Of a stretch of 58,524 bases of DNA, positions 36,391 to 43,484 are shown piece by piece. The position numbers and the translations under genes are program-made. The DNA is from Deinococcus planocerae (GTDB lineage: Bacteria; Deinococcota; Deinococci; Deinococcales; Deinococcaceae). How positions within the stretch are numbered: the first letter of the stretch is position 1; every line of letters starts with the position of its first letter. The notes beneath the pieces are model-generated. The model was not told the DNA's origin. It saw only the letters and a list, made by a program, of their open reading frames with translations, and did no database searches. The stretch spans positions 1 to 58,524 of the forward strand of contig NZ_PNOR01000028.1 of assembly GCF_002869765.1 (NCBI RefSeq), read 5' to 3'.

Positions 36391-36933
36391 ATGATTCAGT
36401 CTGGATGGAGGATTCGGGGCCCCGGGGTCGCGTCCCTGCTCGCCTGTCTCAGCCTGAGCGGGCAGGCGGCTCCCGCGCCCGACCGGCAGACCCTGGCCTC
36501 GGCCCAGGCGGTCGGGGCCAGCCTGTACGCGGCCACGGGGGAGGTGCTCCTGGTCACGCCGACGCTGCGGTCCCGGGAGGTGGCCGAGGGTCTGCGCCGC
36601 GCCGCCACCGAACGGGGCGTGAACGTCTACCTGCTCGCCGACGCCCGGTTCGTTGGCGAGGGGGCCAGCTACCTGGGGGGCCTGAGCCTGATTCCGCGAA
36701 TCCAGGTGCGACTGGTCCGCGGCCTGCGGGGCGCCCGCGCGACCATCGACCGCCGGGTGCTGCTGAGCGGGCCGCTGCTGGCCGATGTGGTCAGTCCGCT
36801 CCGGGGCGAGCCCACCGTGGCGGTTCGGGAGCCGCGGGCCGTGGCGCAGGCCAGCGCGTGGTTTACCCGGACCTGGAACACCGCCGCGCCCTACCGCTAC
36901 CGTCCCCCCACGCCCCCGGCGCGGGCACGCTGA
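36391..36933 (+). CDS. Exported PLD-like protein without the HKD motif
   Basis: The 180-residue product has a signal peptide (GPGVASLLACLSLSGQAAPA). Its body follows a single phospholipase D/Nuc-type unit: GEVLLVTPTLRSREVAEGL, ERGVNVYLLAD, RIQVRLVRG, and near the end WFTRTWNTAAPY. Where HxKxxxxD should be, the sequence reads ARATIDRRVLLSGP, lacking His and Lys, so it should be catalytically dead. GGAGG at 36381-36385 supports ATG 36391. PLD-type nucleases are common in conjugative plasmid envelopes. Confidence 0.55.
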   Translation: MIQSGWRIRGPGVASLLACLSLSGQAAPAPDRQTLASAQAVGASLYAATGEVLLVTPTLRSREVAEGLRRAATERGVNVYLLADARFVGEGASYLGGLSLIPRIQVRLVRGLRGARATIDRRVLLSGPLLADVVSPLRGEPTVAVREPRAVAQASAWFTRTWNTAAPYRYRPPTPPARAR

Positions 36934-36985
36934 CGGCGGGTGCCCACCTCCAGCGTCCACCCCGCCCGCGCCTGAAAGGAGCCGT

Positions 36986-37333
36986 ATGCTCACCTCCCGC
37001 ACCCGCCCGGCCCGGCGCCCCGGACCCCCCGCCCTCCGCCGCCTGCCGCTGGGCAGCGTGGCCGTCAGGCTGCTGACCGCGACCATCGGGGGGCTGGGCC
37101 TGCTCGCCCTCGCGCTGCACCTGTACCTTCCCGCGCTGCTCCTGTGGTCGACCGCGGTGGTCCTGGTCAGTGTCCGCCAACTGGCCGAGCAGTCCCGCGT
37201 CGCCAACGCCCGCTTCGAGGAGATGGCCCGTGAGCTGCGGCTGATCCGCCAGGGGCTGGCGCTCCAGGCCGGGGCCACCGGGACCCGTGAGGGCGCGTCC
37301 GGACCCGCCGACCCGGACGCGCCGCGCACGTGA
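36986..37333 (+). CDS. Small membrane protein
   Basis: The 115-residue protein has a basic N-terminus, one or two membrane helices (AVRLLTATIGGLGLLALALHLYLPALLLWSTAVVLVSV) and a cytoplasmic coiled-coil-like tail (ARFEEMARELRLIRQGLALQ). AAAGGAG precedes ATG 36986. Its end overlaps the start of the ATPase gene by 4 bp, so the two are translationally coupled and the tail may contact the ATPase. Confidence 0.65.
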   Translation: MLTSRTRPARRPGPPALRRLPLGSVAVRLLTATIGGLGLLALALHLYLPALLLWSTAVVLVSVRQLAEQSRVANARFEEMARELRLIRQGLALQAGATGTREGASGPADPDAPRT

Positions 37334-38331
37334 CCGCGGTGAGCCCGCCCGGCCTCCCCCCCGCGGACCCGGCGGCCTGGGCGCCGGGGGAGCCCGTCTC
37401 CGGCGAGGGCCAGCCGCCGGGCCCGGCCATCGACGGCGTGGAGCTGCTGCTGCGGATGTTGCCCGGGTGGGTCCGGATGCTGGCCGAGCGGCATCAGGAC
37501 GGCCTGGAGGAGATCGTCATGGACCTGGGCAAGCCGCTGGCGCTGCGGGTCAGCGAGCGGCACCTGCTTGTGGACCGCGAGGTCGAGGAGCGCGACCTCG
37601 ACTACGTGGTGGACCGGGCCGGGCAGTTCCGGGCCGACAACCGCCTGGGCATCGAGCGCACGCTGCACCGCATCAGCGCCAAGCGTGACCGCTACGACAG
37701 CCTGGACGGCCTGACCCTGCGGGTGGCCCGGATGGTCTACGGGGTGGCCGAGCCGCTGCGCCCCTACGTGGACGGCGACCAGGGCATCATGCTGATCGGT
37801 CCGCCCGGCGTCGGCAAGACCACCCTGCTGCGCGACATGGTGCGGATGCTGGCCGAGCGGCGTGGTCCGCGGGTCATCGTGATCGACACCTCGAACGAGA
37901 TCGGCGGGGACGGCAGGCTGGTCCACCCCGGCCTGGGGTCCGCCCGGCGGATGCAGGTGCCCAGCCCGGACCGGCAGGCCGCCGTGATCATGCAGGCCAT
38001 CGCCAACCACGGCCCGGAGGTGCTGGTCTGCGACGAGATCGGCTACCACGGGGACGTGGCCGTGCTTCAGACCGCCGGGCGGCGCGGCGTCCACGTGATC
38101 GCCACCGCCCACGGGCGGGTCTTTCAGGACGTGCTGGAAAACCCGGTGCTGCACCCGCTGCTGGGCGACCTCGACCTGGGCGCGGGCCAGCGCCGCTCCC
38201 GGCCCATCTTCGACGTCGCGGTGGAAATCCGGGCCAAGAACCGCTGGCTGGTCCACCCGAGCGTGGCCGCCTCGGTCGACGCGCTGCTGATGCAGGCGGA
38301 GCTGCCGACCGTGCCGCTGGGGGAGTGGTGA
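37330..38331 (+). CDS. AAA ATPase of the Ycf45/SpoIIIAA type
   Basis: The 333-residue protein has an N-terminal domain (LERHLLVDREVEERDLDYVV region, about 40-145) and a RecA/AAA core. Walker A is GPPGVGKTT (157-165), IVIDTSNEIGGDG follows, and Walker B is VLVCDEIG (231-238). RRGVHVIATAHG and VFQDVLENPVLHPLLG complete the SpoIIIAA/Ycf45 signature. It lacks the C-terminal R3H region of chloroplast-type members. VirB11/SpoIIIAA relatives drive assembly of envelope machines, and coupling to a small membrane protein fits this. GTG start overlaps the upstream stop. Confidence 0.82.
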   Translation: MTAVSPPGLPPADPAAWAPGEPVSGEGQPPGPAIDGVELLLRMLPGWVRMLAERHQDGLEEIVMDLGKPLALRVSERHLLVDREVEERDLDYVVDRAGQFRADNRLGIERTLHRISAKRDRYDSLDGLTLRVARMVYGVAEPLRPYVDGDQGIMLIGPPGVGKTTLLRDMVRMLAERRGPRVIVIDTSNEIGGDGRLVHPGLGSARRMQVPSPDRQAAVIMQAIANHGPEVLVCDEIGYHGDVAVLQTAGRRGVHVIATAHGRVFQDVLENPVLHPLLGDLDLGAGQRRSRPIFDVAVEIRAKNRWLVHPSVAASVDALLMQAELPTVPLGEW

Positions 38332-38429
38332 CCCGGGAAAAGGTCCGGGACGGGGCCAGGCCGGGCGGGCGGCCTGCGGAAAAGGCCCCGGAATCCCGCA
38401 GGAACACCTCTTCACCAAGGAGTCACACC

Positions 38430-39674
38430 ATGTCCCTCTTCCCCCACCGCCCCGCCGCATCTCCCCTGATCGCCGTGACCCTGGCCGCCCTGCTCGCGGG
38501 CTGTGGTCAGCCGACCGGCCCCGTGAACTCGTCCGGGCGCGGTTCGGCGGGCACCCTCGCCGGGCAGGCCCTGCCGGGGCAGGCCACCCCGGACGCCACC
38601 CCGAGGGACGCGGGAGTGGTGCGGCAGACGCTCTTCACCGATCAGGCACCCGAGCTGGGCGACTTCAGCGAGCACCGCAGCTATGAGCTGGGCACGCGCG
38701 TGCGCCCGCTCGCCAACGGACGCCTCTACGCCATCCGGTACTTCAAGGCGCCCGGCGAGACCGCCGTGCCGTGCGGGGGCTGCGACCACACGCACACCGG
38801 GCGGGTCTGGTCCAACGACGGGCGGCTTCTGGCGACGGCCCGCTTCCTCGGCGAGAGCGCCCCCGGTTGGCAGGAAGCCCAGCTCGACCACCCGCTCGCC
38901 GTGCAGCTCAACGAGACGTACGTCGTCACGGTGGACGTGAACTCGCATTACGTCGTCACCGTGGGCGGCCTGCAAGGCGGCCTCCTGAACGGCAAGCTCT
39001 TCGCCCCCAGCGAGGCGCGCTGCTCGCCCGAGACCGGCGCGGTGAGGGTCTGCGACCCCGGCGTCGTCCGCACGAACGGCGTGTACGGCGACCTCGGGCA
39101 GTTCCCGACCCAGACCTACCGGAGCAGCAACTATTTCCGCGACGTGGTGTTCGGCAAGGTCTGGAGCATCAACGTTGGTGGAGGCGCCGTGAAGTGGTTC
39201 GGCCCCGACCGCCTCCCGGGCAGCTCCCGCGACGGCGGCGGTCCCACAGGTCAGGTCTACACCACGGGGACCAGGATCGACACGGGGGGTGTGAGCTTCC
39301 CGGCGCCGCAGGCGGTGTACCAGAGCGAGCGCTGGTGCGAGCAGGGCTGCACCTTCGGCCTGACGGGCACCGACGCCGACAGAGTGCCCACGTTCACGGC
39401 GGGCACCCCGTACAGGGTGCGGCTGCACTTCGCCGAGATCTACTTCTCCCGGCCCGGCCAGCGAAAGTTCGACGTGAGCATCAACGGGCAACGCGTGTTG
39501 AGTGACTTCGACATCGTGGCCGAGGCGGGTGGTCCCAACAGGGCCATCGTGAAGGAGTTCGTGGTGCAGCCGGGCGGTGGCCCCCCGCCAAGCACCTTCA
39601 TCGACATCGGTCTCTTGGTCGGGTCCGCCAACTTCCCGAAGCTCAGCGGCATCGAGATTCTGCCCGCCCAGTAG
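38430..39674 (+). CDS. Lipoprotein with DUF4082-like and malectin-like domains
   Basis: The 414-residue product has a lipoprotein signal (LIAVTLAALLAGCGQP, Cys about 28). It then has a DUF4082-like beta-sandwich (residues about 65-235, LGTRVRPLANGRLYAIRYFKAPGE, VWSNDGRLLATARF) and a malectin-like carbohydrate-binding domain (about 245-414, SINVGGGAVKW, YRVRLHFAEIYFSRPGQRKFDVSINGQ). Together they predict a surface-anchored glycan-binding protein. AAGGAG precedes ATG 38430. It has no partner gene and ends at a bidirectional hairpin. Confidence 0.85.
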   Translation: MSLFPHRPAASPLIAVTLAALLAGCGQPTGPVNSSGRGSAGTLAGQALPGQATPDATPRDAGVVRQTLFTDQAPELGDFSEHRSYELGTRVRPLANGRLYAIRYFKAPGETAVPCGGCDHTHTGRVWSNDGRLLATARFLGESAPGWQEAQLDHPLAVQLNETYVVTVDVNSHYVVTVGGLQGGLLNGKLFAPSEARCSPETGAVRVCDPGVVRTNGVYGDLGQFPTQTYRSSNYFRDVVFGKVWSINVGGGAVKWFGPDRLPGSSRDGGGPTGQVYTTGTRIDTGGVSFPAPQAVYQSERWCEQGCTFGLTGTDADRVPTFTAGTPYRVRLHFAEIYFSRPGQRKFDVSINGQRVLSDFDIVAEAGGPNRAIVKEFVVQPGGGPPPSTFIDIGLLVGSANFPKLSGIEILPAQ

Positions 39675-39697
39675 GGCCGCCCAGTAAGGACGAGACG

Positions 39698-39727
39698 CCG
39701 GGGAGGGCCATGTACGGCCTTCCCCGG
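39698..39727. terminator. Bidirectional terminator
   Basis: A 12-bp stem with one G-T pair, CCGGGGAGGGCC (39698-39709) and GGCCTTCCCCGG (39716-39727), separates the convergent lipoprotein gene and PWSA paralogue A. Confidence 0.65.
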
Positions 39728-39738
39728 TTCAGGTGAGG

Positions 39739-40125
39739 CTAGGCGGTCAGGGTCCTGATCCGGTCCTGAAACAGCGCCGACCAGGGTCCGGGACGGTCCA
39801 GCAGCAAACCGTAGAGCCGGTAGAGGGCCAGTTCGGTTCGGTAAAGCCGGTGACCGAGCTGGGCGATCTGGAGTTCGCGTTTCGCGCGCCGCACTCCCGG
39901 AATGGAGCGCAGGGCCTCCAGATCATAAGCGTACAAGATGTTGCAGATGCCCACGTCCGCGAGCGCGAGCGCCACGGGGAGCCCCAGTTCCTTCACCACG
40001 TCCCCGGAGCGGCACTCTTCGAGCAGCGCCTGGACGGCGGTACTCCACGCCTGGAGCGCCGGAACGAGCTGGGGATCGGCGGAGGCCGCCGGACGGATGA
40101 GCATGGCCTGCAAAGTGGAGAGCAT
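39739..40125 (-). CDS. Small helical protein, PWSA paralogue A
   Basis: The 128-residue protein starts MLSTLQAMLIRP and ends RPGPWSALFQDRIRTLTA. It is helical, soluble and without known motif. It is a diverged copy of the neighbour at 40319: both have M-x3-LQ at the start, an ICN/LCN segment followed by LEALR/IASLR, and the ending PWSA-x4-D-I-x2-L-x-A. Both starts stand exactly 12 bases after GTTGTTT. ATG 40125 is chosen over TTG 40143 because it aligns with the paralogue. Confidence 0.55.
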   Translation of the reverse strand: MLSTLQAMLIRPAASADPQLVPALQAWSTAVQALLEECRSGDVVKELGLPVALALADVGICNILYAYDLEALRSIPGVRRAKRELQIAQLGHRLYRTELALYRLYGLLLDRPGPWSALFQDRIRTLTA

Positions 40126-40137
40126 AAGACGACCCAG

Positions 40138-40144
40138 AAACAAC
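40138..40144 (-). promoter_or_regulatory. GTTGTTT box 12 bases before PWSA paralogue A
   Basis: GTTGTTT followed by 12 bases and ATG occurs here and, with identical spacing, before paralogue B (40703-40709). Either the duplication included the control region or the box is functional. Confidence 0.35.
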
Positions 40145-40265
40145 GTGCGGGCAGAGAAGACCGCCTGCCTGTCCAGTGTCGGTGCCGCAGCCGGTTCGGA
40201 CGGGTGAAATCTCCCCCAGACGTAAGGAGGCCGGGGACCCTCGCGGGTGCTCGCCAGGCCAGCAC

Positions 40266-40305
40266 GAAAAACCGGGGAACGCAGGAGAGACCTGTGTTTC
40301 CCGGT
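40266..40305 (-). terminator. Strong intrinsic terminator after PWSA paralogue B
   Basis: On the - strand a 15-bp stem (40271-40285 with 40291-40305, two G-U pairs, loop of 5) is followed by TTTTT. This is a textbook terminator 14 bases after the gene end. It makes paralogue B a separate transcript from paralogue A. Confidence 0.85.
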
Positions 40306-40318
40306 CGGGGTGGAGCCT

Positions 40319-40690
40319 TTACGCGAGCAACCGCTCGATGTCGGCCCTCAATTTCGCGGACCATGGGTCCTGCTGGTCCCTGATGAGTTCATGTAGCGTG
40401 GAGAGAGCCTTGACCTGCCTGTGCAGATCGCCGTCAATACGTGTGACCCGCTCCAGGAGTACAGAGGGCGGACGTGACCTCTCGAAGGCGCATCTCAACG
40501 ATGCGATCTCGTGTCGCAGGACGAGGTTGCACAGCCTCAGCTCGGCCAGGACAACGCCGGTATCCCCGGTCGCCCAGTGCTGGTATGCGTGAAACAGGCG
40601 GCTCATTTCGTCATACCAGACGTAGAGGTCAAAAATCAGTCCCTCGACGGACAGGAGATCAGCAATATGCCGTTGAAGCTTCATAAACAT
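40319..40690 (-). CDS. Small helical protein, PWSA paralogue B
   Basis: The 123-residue protein starts MFMKLQRHIADLL and ends QDPWSAKLRADIERLLA. It is predicted helical and soluble, with aromatic-rich IFDLYVWYDEMSRLFHAYQHW. It aligns along its length with paralogue A at 39739. ATG 40690 is used because it matches the paralogue's start and spacing to GTTGTTT; GTG 40711 is possible. It lies downstream of a LuxR/TPR regulator in the same orientation. Function unknown. Confidence 0.6.
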   Translation of the reverse strand: MFMKLQRHIADLLSVEGLIFDLYVWYDEMSRLFHAYQHWATGDTGVVLAELRLCNLVLRHEIASLRCAFERSRPPSVLLERVTRIDGDLHRQVKALSTLHELIRDQQDPWSAKLRADIERLLA

Positions 40691-40702
40691 GATGGAGCCG
40701 GT

Positions 40703-40709
40703 AAACAAC
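40703..40709 (-). promoter_or_regulatory. GTTGTTT box 12 bases before PWSA paralogue B
   Basis: Same heptamer and same spacing to the ATG as before paralogue A (40138-40144). No normal ribosome site is present in either leader. Confidence 0.35.
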
Positions 40710-40785
40710 ACGCCAGCAGCCAGGCTGCTCGCCTCCAGAGTCTCCCACCACCCTTCTGTCCGACCGGGCGAAACCGCACGTCACC

Positions 40786-40805
40786 TACCCAACGGCGGTT
40801 GGGTA
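40786..40805. terminator. Perfect hairpin downstream of the LuxR regulator
   Basis: TACCCAAC (40786-40793), loop GGCG, GTTGGGTA (40798-40805) is a perfect 8-bp stem. It lies about 100 bp after the regulator's stop on the - strand, without a T tract, and could be a terminator or a binding site before paralogue B. Confidence 0.4.
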
Positions 40806-40903
40806 ACGCTCATCGCGGTCCTCCGTTCCGTCGACGGAGGAAAGCGCCCCTCAAGTCCGCTCCGACCGCTCTTACGACGGTTGCTCACTTTGCTCGGACC
40901 GGA

Positions 40904-43441
40904 TCAGTCCAGCAGCCCCTCCTGCAAGGCCCGCGCCACCGCCTCCGAGCGGCCACGCACGCCCAGCTTGCCGTACACCGAGGCGAGGTGGTTCTTGACT
41001 GTGTTGTCCGACAGGTGCAGGGCGGCGGCGATCTTCTTGTTCGGCCAGCCGCGCACGAGCAGCCGGAGCACGTCGCGCTCGCGGGTACTCAGGACGCCTC
41101 GGTCGGTGGCCGGGGCCGCCTCGGCGTCCGGCGGGCCTGGAGCCGGGTCGTCCTGAAGCAGCGCCTCCCAGGTCAGGGTGTGGCCCAGCGCCAGCGCGTC
41201 TTGCAGGGCCTGGTCGCCCAGGGCGTCCCGGAGGGTCGCGGTCAGGCGGTCTTGCTCGGCGCGCTGCGCCGGCCACGCGCCCGGCCCGCCGCCCCACAGC
41301 CGCTGCGCGCCGCCCAGCCGCAGCGCCGCCCGCGTCCACTGCCGCCGCCGGACCGCCAGGGCAGCGAGTGCTTGCAAGAGGGCCGCCCGGTGCGGGTCCG
41401 GCCAGGCGGACCCGCCGCCGTCCGGCGGGGCCGCCGCCCGCAGCGCCGCCGCCACCTCGTCCAACTGGCCGAGGTCCAGCAGCGCGGTGCCCAGGTGGAG
41501 CTGCGCGCGGGCCGCGCCCGGCAGGTCGCCCAGACGGCGCCGCAGGTCCAGGCAGGCCCGGCCCAGTTCGGCGGCGCCCGCCGGGTCGCCCGAAAGCCGC
41601 CGGGCCGCGGCGAGGTTGCTCAGCGCCTCGGCGGCCCCGCGCTCGTCGCCCAGTTCCCGGCGCAGGTCGAGCGCCCGGGTCAGGTGCTCGGCGGCCTGCG
41701 GCCAGTCGGCCCGCTGACAGGCCAGCACGCCCAGGTTGACCAGAGCCTCCGCGGTTCCGCGCCGGTCGCCCCGCTGCCGGCGCAGGGTCAGGGCCTGCGA
41801 GAGTGCCCCCTCCGCCCGGTCCCAGTCGCCCCGCCGCAGGGCCAGCGCGCCGAGGTTGTTCAGGGCGTCTGCCACGCCGGCGGCGTCGCCCAGCCGGGCA
41901 GAAACCTCCCGCTGCGCCTCGAAGGCGTCCCCGGCGCGCGGCAGGTCGCCGTGCAGCGCCCAGGCCACGCCCAGGTCCCCCGTGGCGGCGGCTTCCTGCG
42001 GGAGATCGGCGGCGAGGCGGGCGGCCCACAGCGCCTGCTCGGCCCGCGCGGCGGCGGCGTCCAGGTCCCCCTGCTGCCGGGCCAGCACCCCGGCTCCCCG
42101 CAGCAGACCGGGGGGGGAGGGGCCGTCTTCCGCCGCGCCCAGGGCGGTCTCCAGCCACGTCCGCCCCTCGACCACGTGCCCGCGCGCCAGCCAGAACGGC
42201 CACAGCGTCTCCACCAGCCGCACGCCGTTCACCCGCTCGGACGGGGCCGCGTCCGGGCGCAGCGCCCAGGTCAGGGCCGCCCGGAAGTTGGGCTGCTCCT
42301 CGTCCAGCCGGGCCAGCACCTGCACCTGCCTTTCCGAACGCCAGCGGGGGGCGAGTTCCACGGCGTGGTCCAGGCACCAGTGCGCGTGCCGCCGGTGGGC
42401 CAGCGCGGTCTCGGCGGCGTCCGAGTGCTCGGCGGCGTAATCCCGGACAATCTCCAGCATCCCGTAACGGGTCTCGCCGTCCGCGCCCGGGCGGGGGATG
42501 AGCAGGCTCGCGTCGGCCAGGGTCAGCAGGGTGTCCAGCGCCTCCAGGCCGAGTGAGTCCGTGTCCGCCACCTGCCGGGCCGCCGCCTCGGTCACGCTGC
42601 CGCTCACCGCCAGGCGGCGAAGCGCGGCCCGGTGCCCCGGACCGAGCAGGTCGTAACTGGCCCCGATGGCCGCGCTCAGCGACTGGTGCCGGCCCGGACG
42701 GTCGGGGGCCGGGGCGGAGGGCAGCGCGAGGCGGCGCTCCAGCCGGGCCAGCAGGGTGCCCGGCCCCACTTGTCCGGCCCGCGCCGCCGCCAGTTCCAGG
42801 GCCAGCGGCAGGCCGTCCAGCCGGGCACACAGCCGCGCCACCGCCGCCAGCTCACCCGTCAGGTCCCCGGCTCCGGCGGCCCGGGCACGCTCCAGGTACA
42901 GCCGCACGGCGGGGGCGTCCGCCGCGTCCTCGGCGTCCGGAGCCTCCGGCAGCGCCAGGGGGGCCAGCGGCAGGCGCCACTCCCAGCGCAGGTACAGCGG
43001 CACGCGGCTGGTCACCAGCAGGGTCAGGTCCGGGCAGGCGCCGAGCAGGTCGCCCAGCAGCGGGGCCGCGCCCGGCACACTCTCCACGTTGTCGAGGATG
43101 AGCAGCAGCGGCCCTCCGCGCAACTGCCCGCACAGGCTCCCGGGGGGGTCGGCGGCGTCCAGCGTCCAGCCCAGGGTCCGCGCGATCCGGCCCGGCAGCG
43201 CGTCCGGGTGCCGCTCGTCCCCCAGGTCCACGAACCAGGCCCCCCGGGCGTAGCGGCCCAGCACCGCCCCGGCGAGCGCTACGGCGAAGCGGGTCTTGCC
43301 CACGCCCCCCGGTCCCTGCACTGTAAGCAGCCGGGCTCCGCTCGACAGCAGCCCCGCCGCCTCGGTCAGCACGGCCCCGCGCCCGATCAGCGGGGTGGGC
43401 TGGGCGGGCAGATTGTGCGGGGGGGAGGCGGGCGTGGTCAT
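40904..43441 (-). CDS. LuxR-type regulator with NB-ARC-like ATPase and TPR repeats
   Basis: The 845-residue protein has an ATPase module (Walker A GPGGVGKTRFA about residues 40-50; Walker B LLLILDNVE; TSRVPL) of the MalT/LAL type. Many TPR repeats follow (e.g. DALNNLGALALRRGDWDRAE, residues about 470-640), and a C-terminal LuxR HTH (LSTRERDVLRLLVRG, NKKIAAALHLSDNTVKNHL). ATG 43441 gives the ATPase module a short leader; the longer frame upstream overlaps the GH13 gene. MalT-type proteins sense sugars, consistent with the GH13 gene 43 bp upstream. Confidence 0.9.
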   Translation of the reverse strand: MTTPASPPHNLPAQPTPLIGRGAVLTEAAGLLSSGARLLTVQGPGGVGKTRFAVALAGAVLGRYARGAWFVDLGDERHPDALPGRIARTLGWTLDAADPPGSLCGQLRGGPLLLILDNVESVPGAAPLLGDLLGACPDLTLLVTSRVPLYLRWEWRLPLAPLALPEAPDAEDAADAPAVRLYLERARAAGAGDLTGELAAVARLCARLDGLPLALELAAARAGQVGPGTLLARLERRLALPSAPAPDRPGRHQSLSAAIGASYDLLGPGHRAALRRLAVSGSVTEAAARQVADTDSLGLEALDTLLTLADASLLIPRPGADGETRYGMLEIVRDYAAEHSDAAETALAHRRHAHWCLDHAVELAPRWRSERQVQVLARLDEEQPNFRAALTWALRPDAAPSERVNGVRLVETLWPFWLARGHVVEGRTWLETALGAAEDGPSPPGLLRGAGVLARQQGDLDAAAARAEQALWAARLAADLPQEAAATGDLGVAWALHGDLPRAGDAFEAQREVSARLGDAAGVADALNNLGALALRRGDWDRAEGALSQALTLRRQRGDRRGTAEALVNLGVLACQRADWPQAAEHLTRALDLRRELGDERGAAEALSNLAAARRLSGDPAGAAELGRACLDLRRRLGDLPGAARAQLHLGTALLDLGQLDEVAAALRAAAPPDGGGSAWPDPHRAALLQALAALAVRRRQWTRAALRLGGAQRLWGGGPGAWPAQRAEQDRLTATLRDALGDQALQDALALGHTLTWEALLQDDPAPGPPDAEAAPATDRGVLSTRERDVLRLLVRGWPNKKIAAALHLSDNTVKNHLASVYGKLGVRGRSEAVARALQEGLLD

Positions 43442-43484
43442 TCGGACGGACCCCAGGGCAGCATACCGACCGCGCCGGTGCCCA

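Noticed and set aside
36268..38460. 730-codon open frame on the - strand opposite the PLD-like, membrane and ATPase genes
   Set aside because: It is the antisense shadow of three genes with clear motifs; its composition (Val/His/Arg/Gly-rich, no domains) is typical of antisense frames in high-GC DNA.
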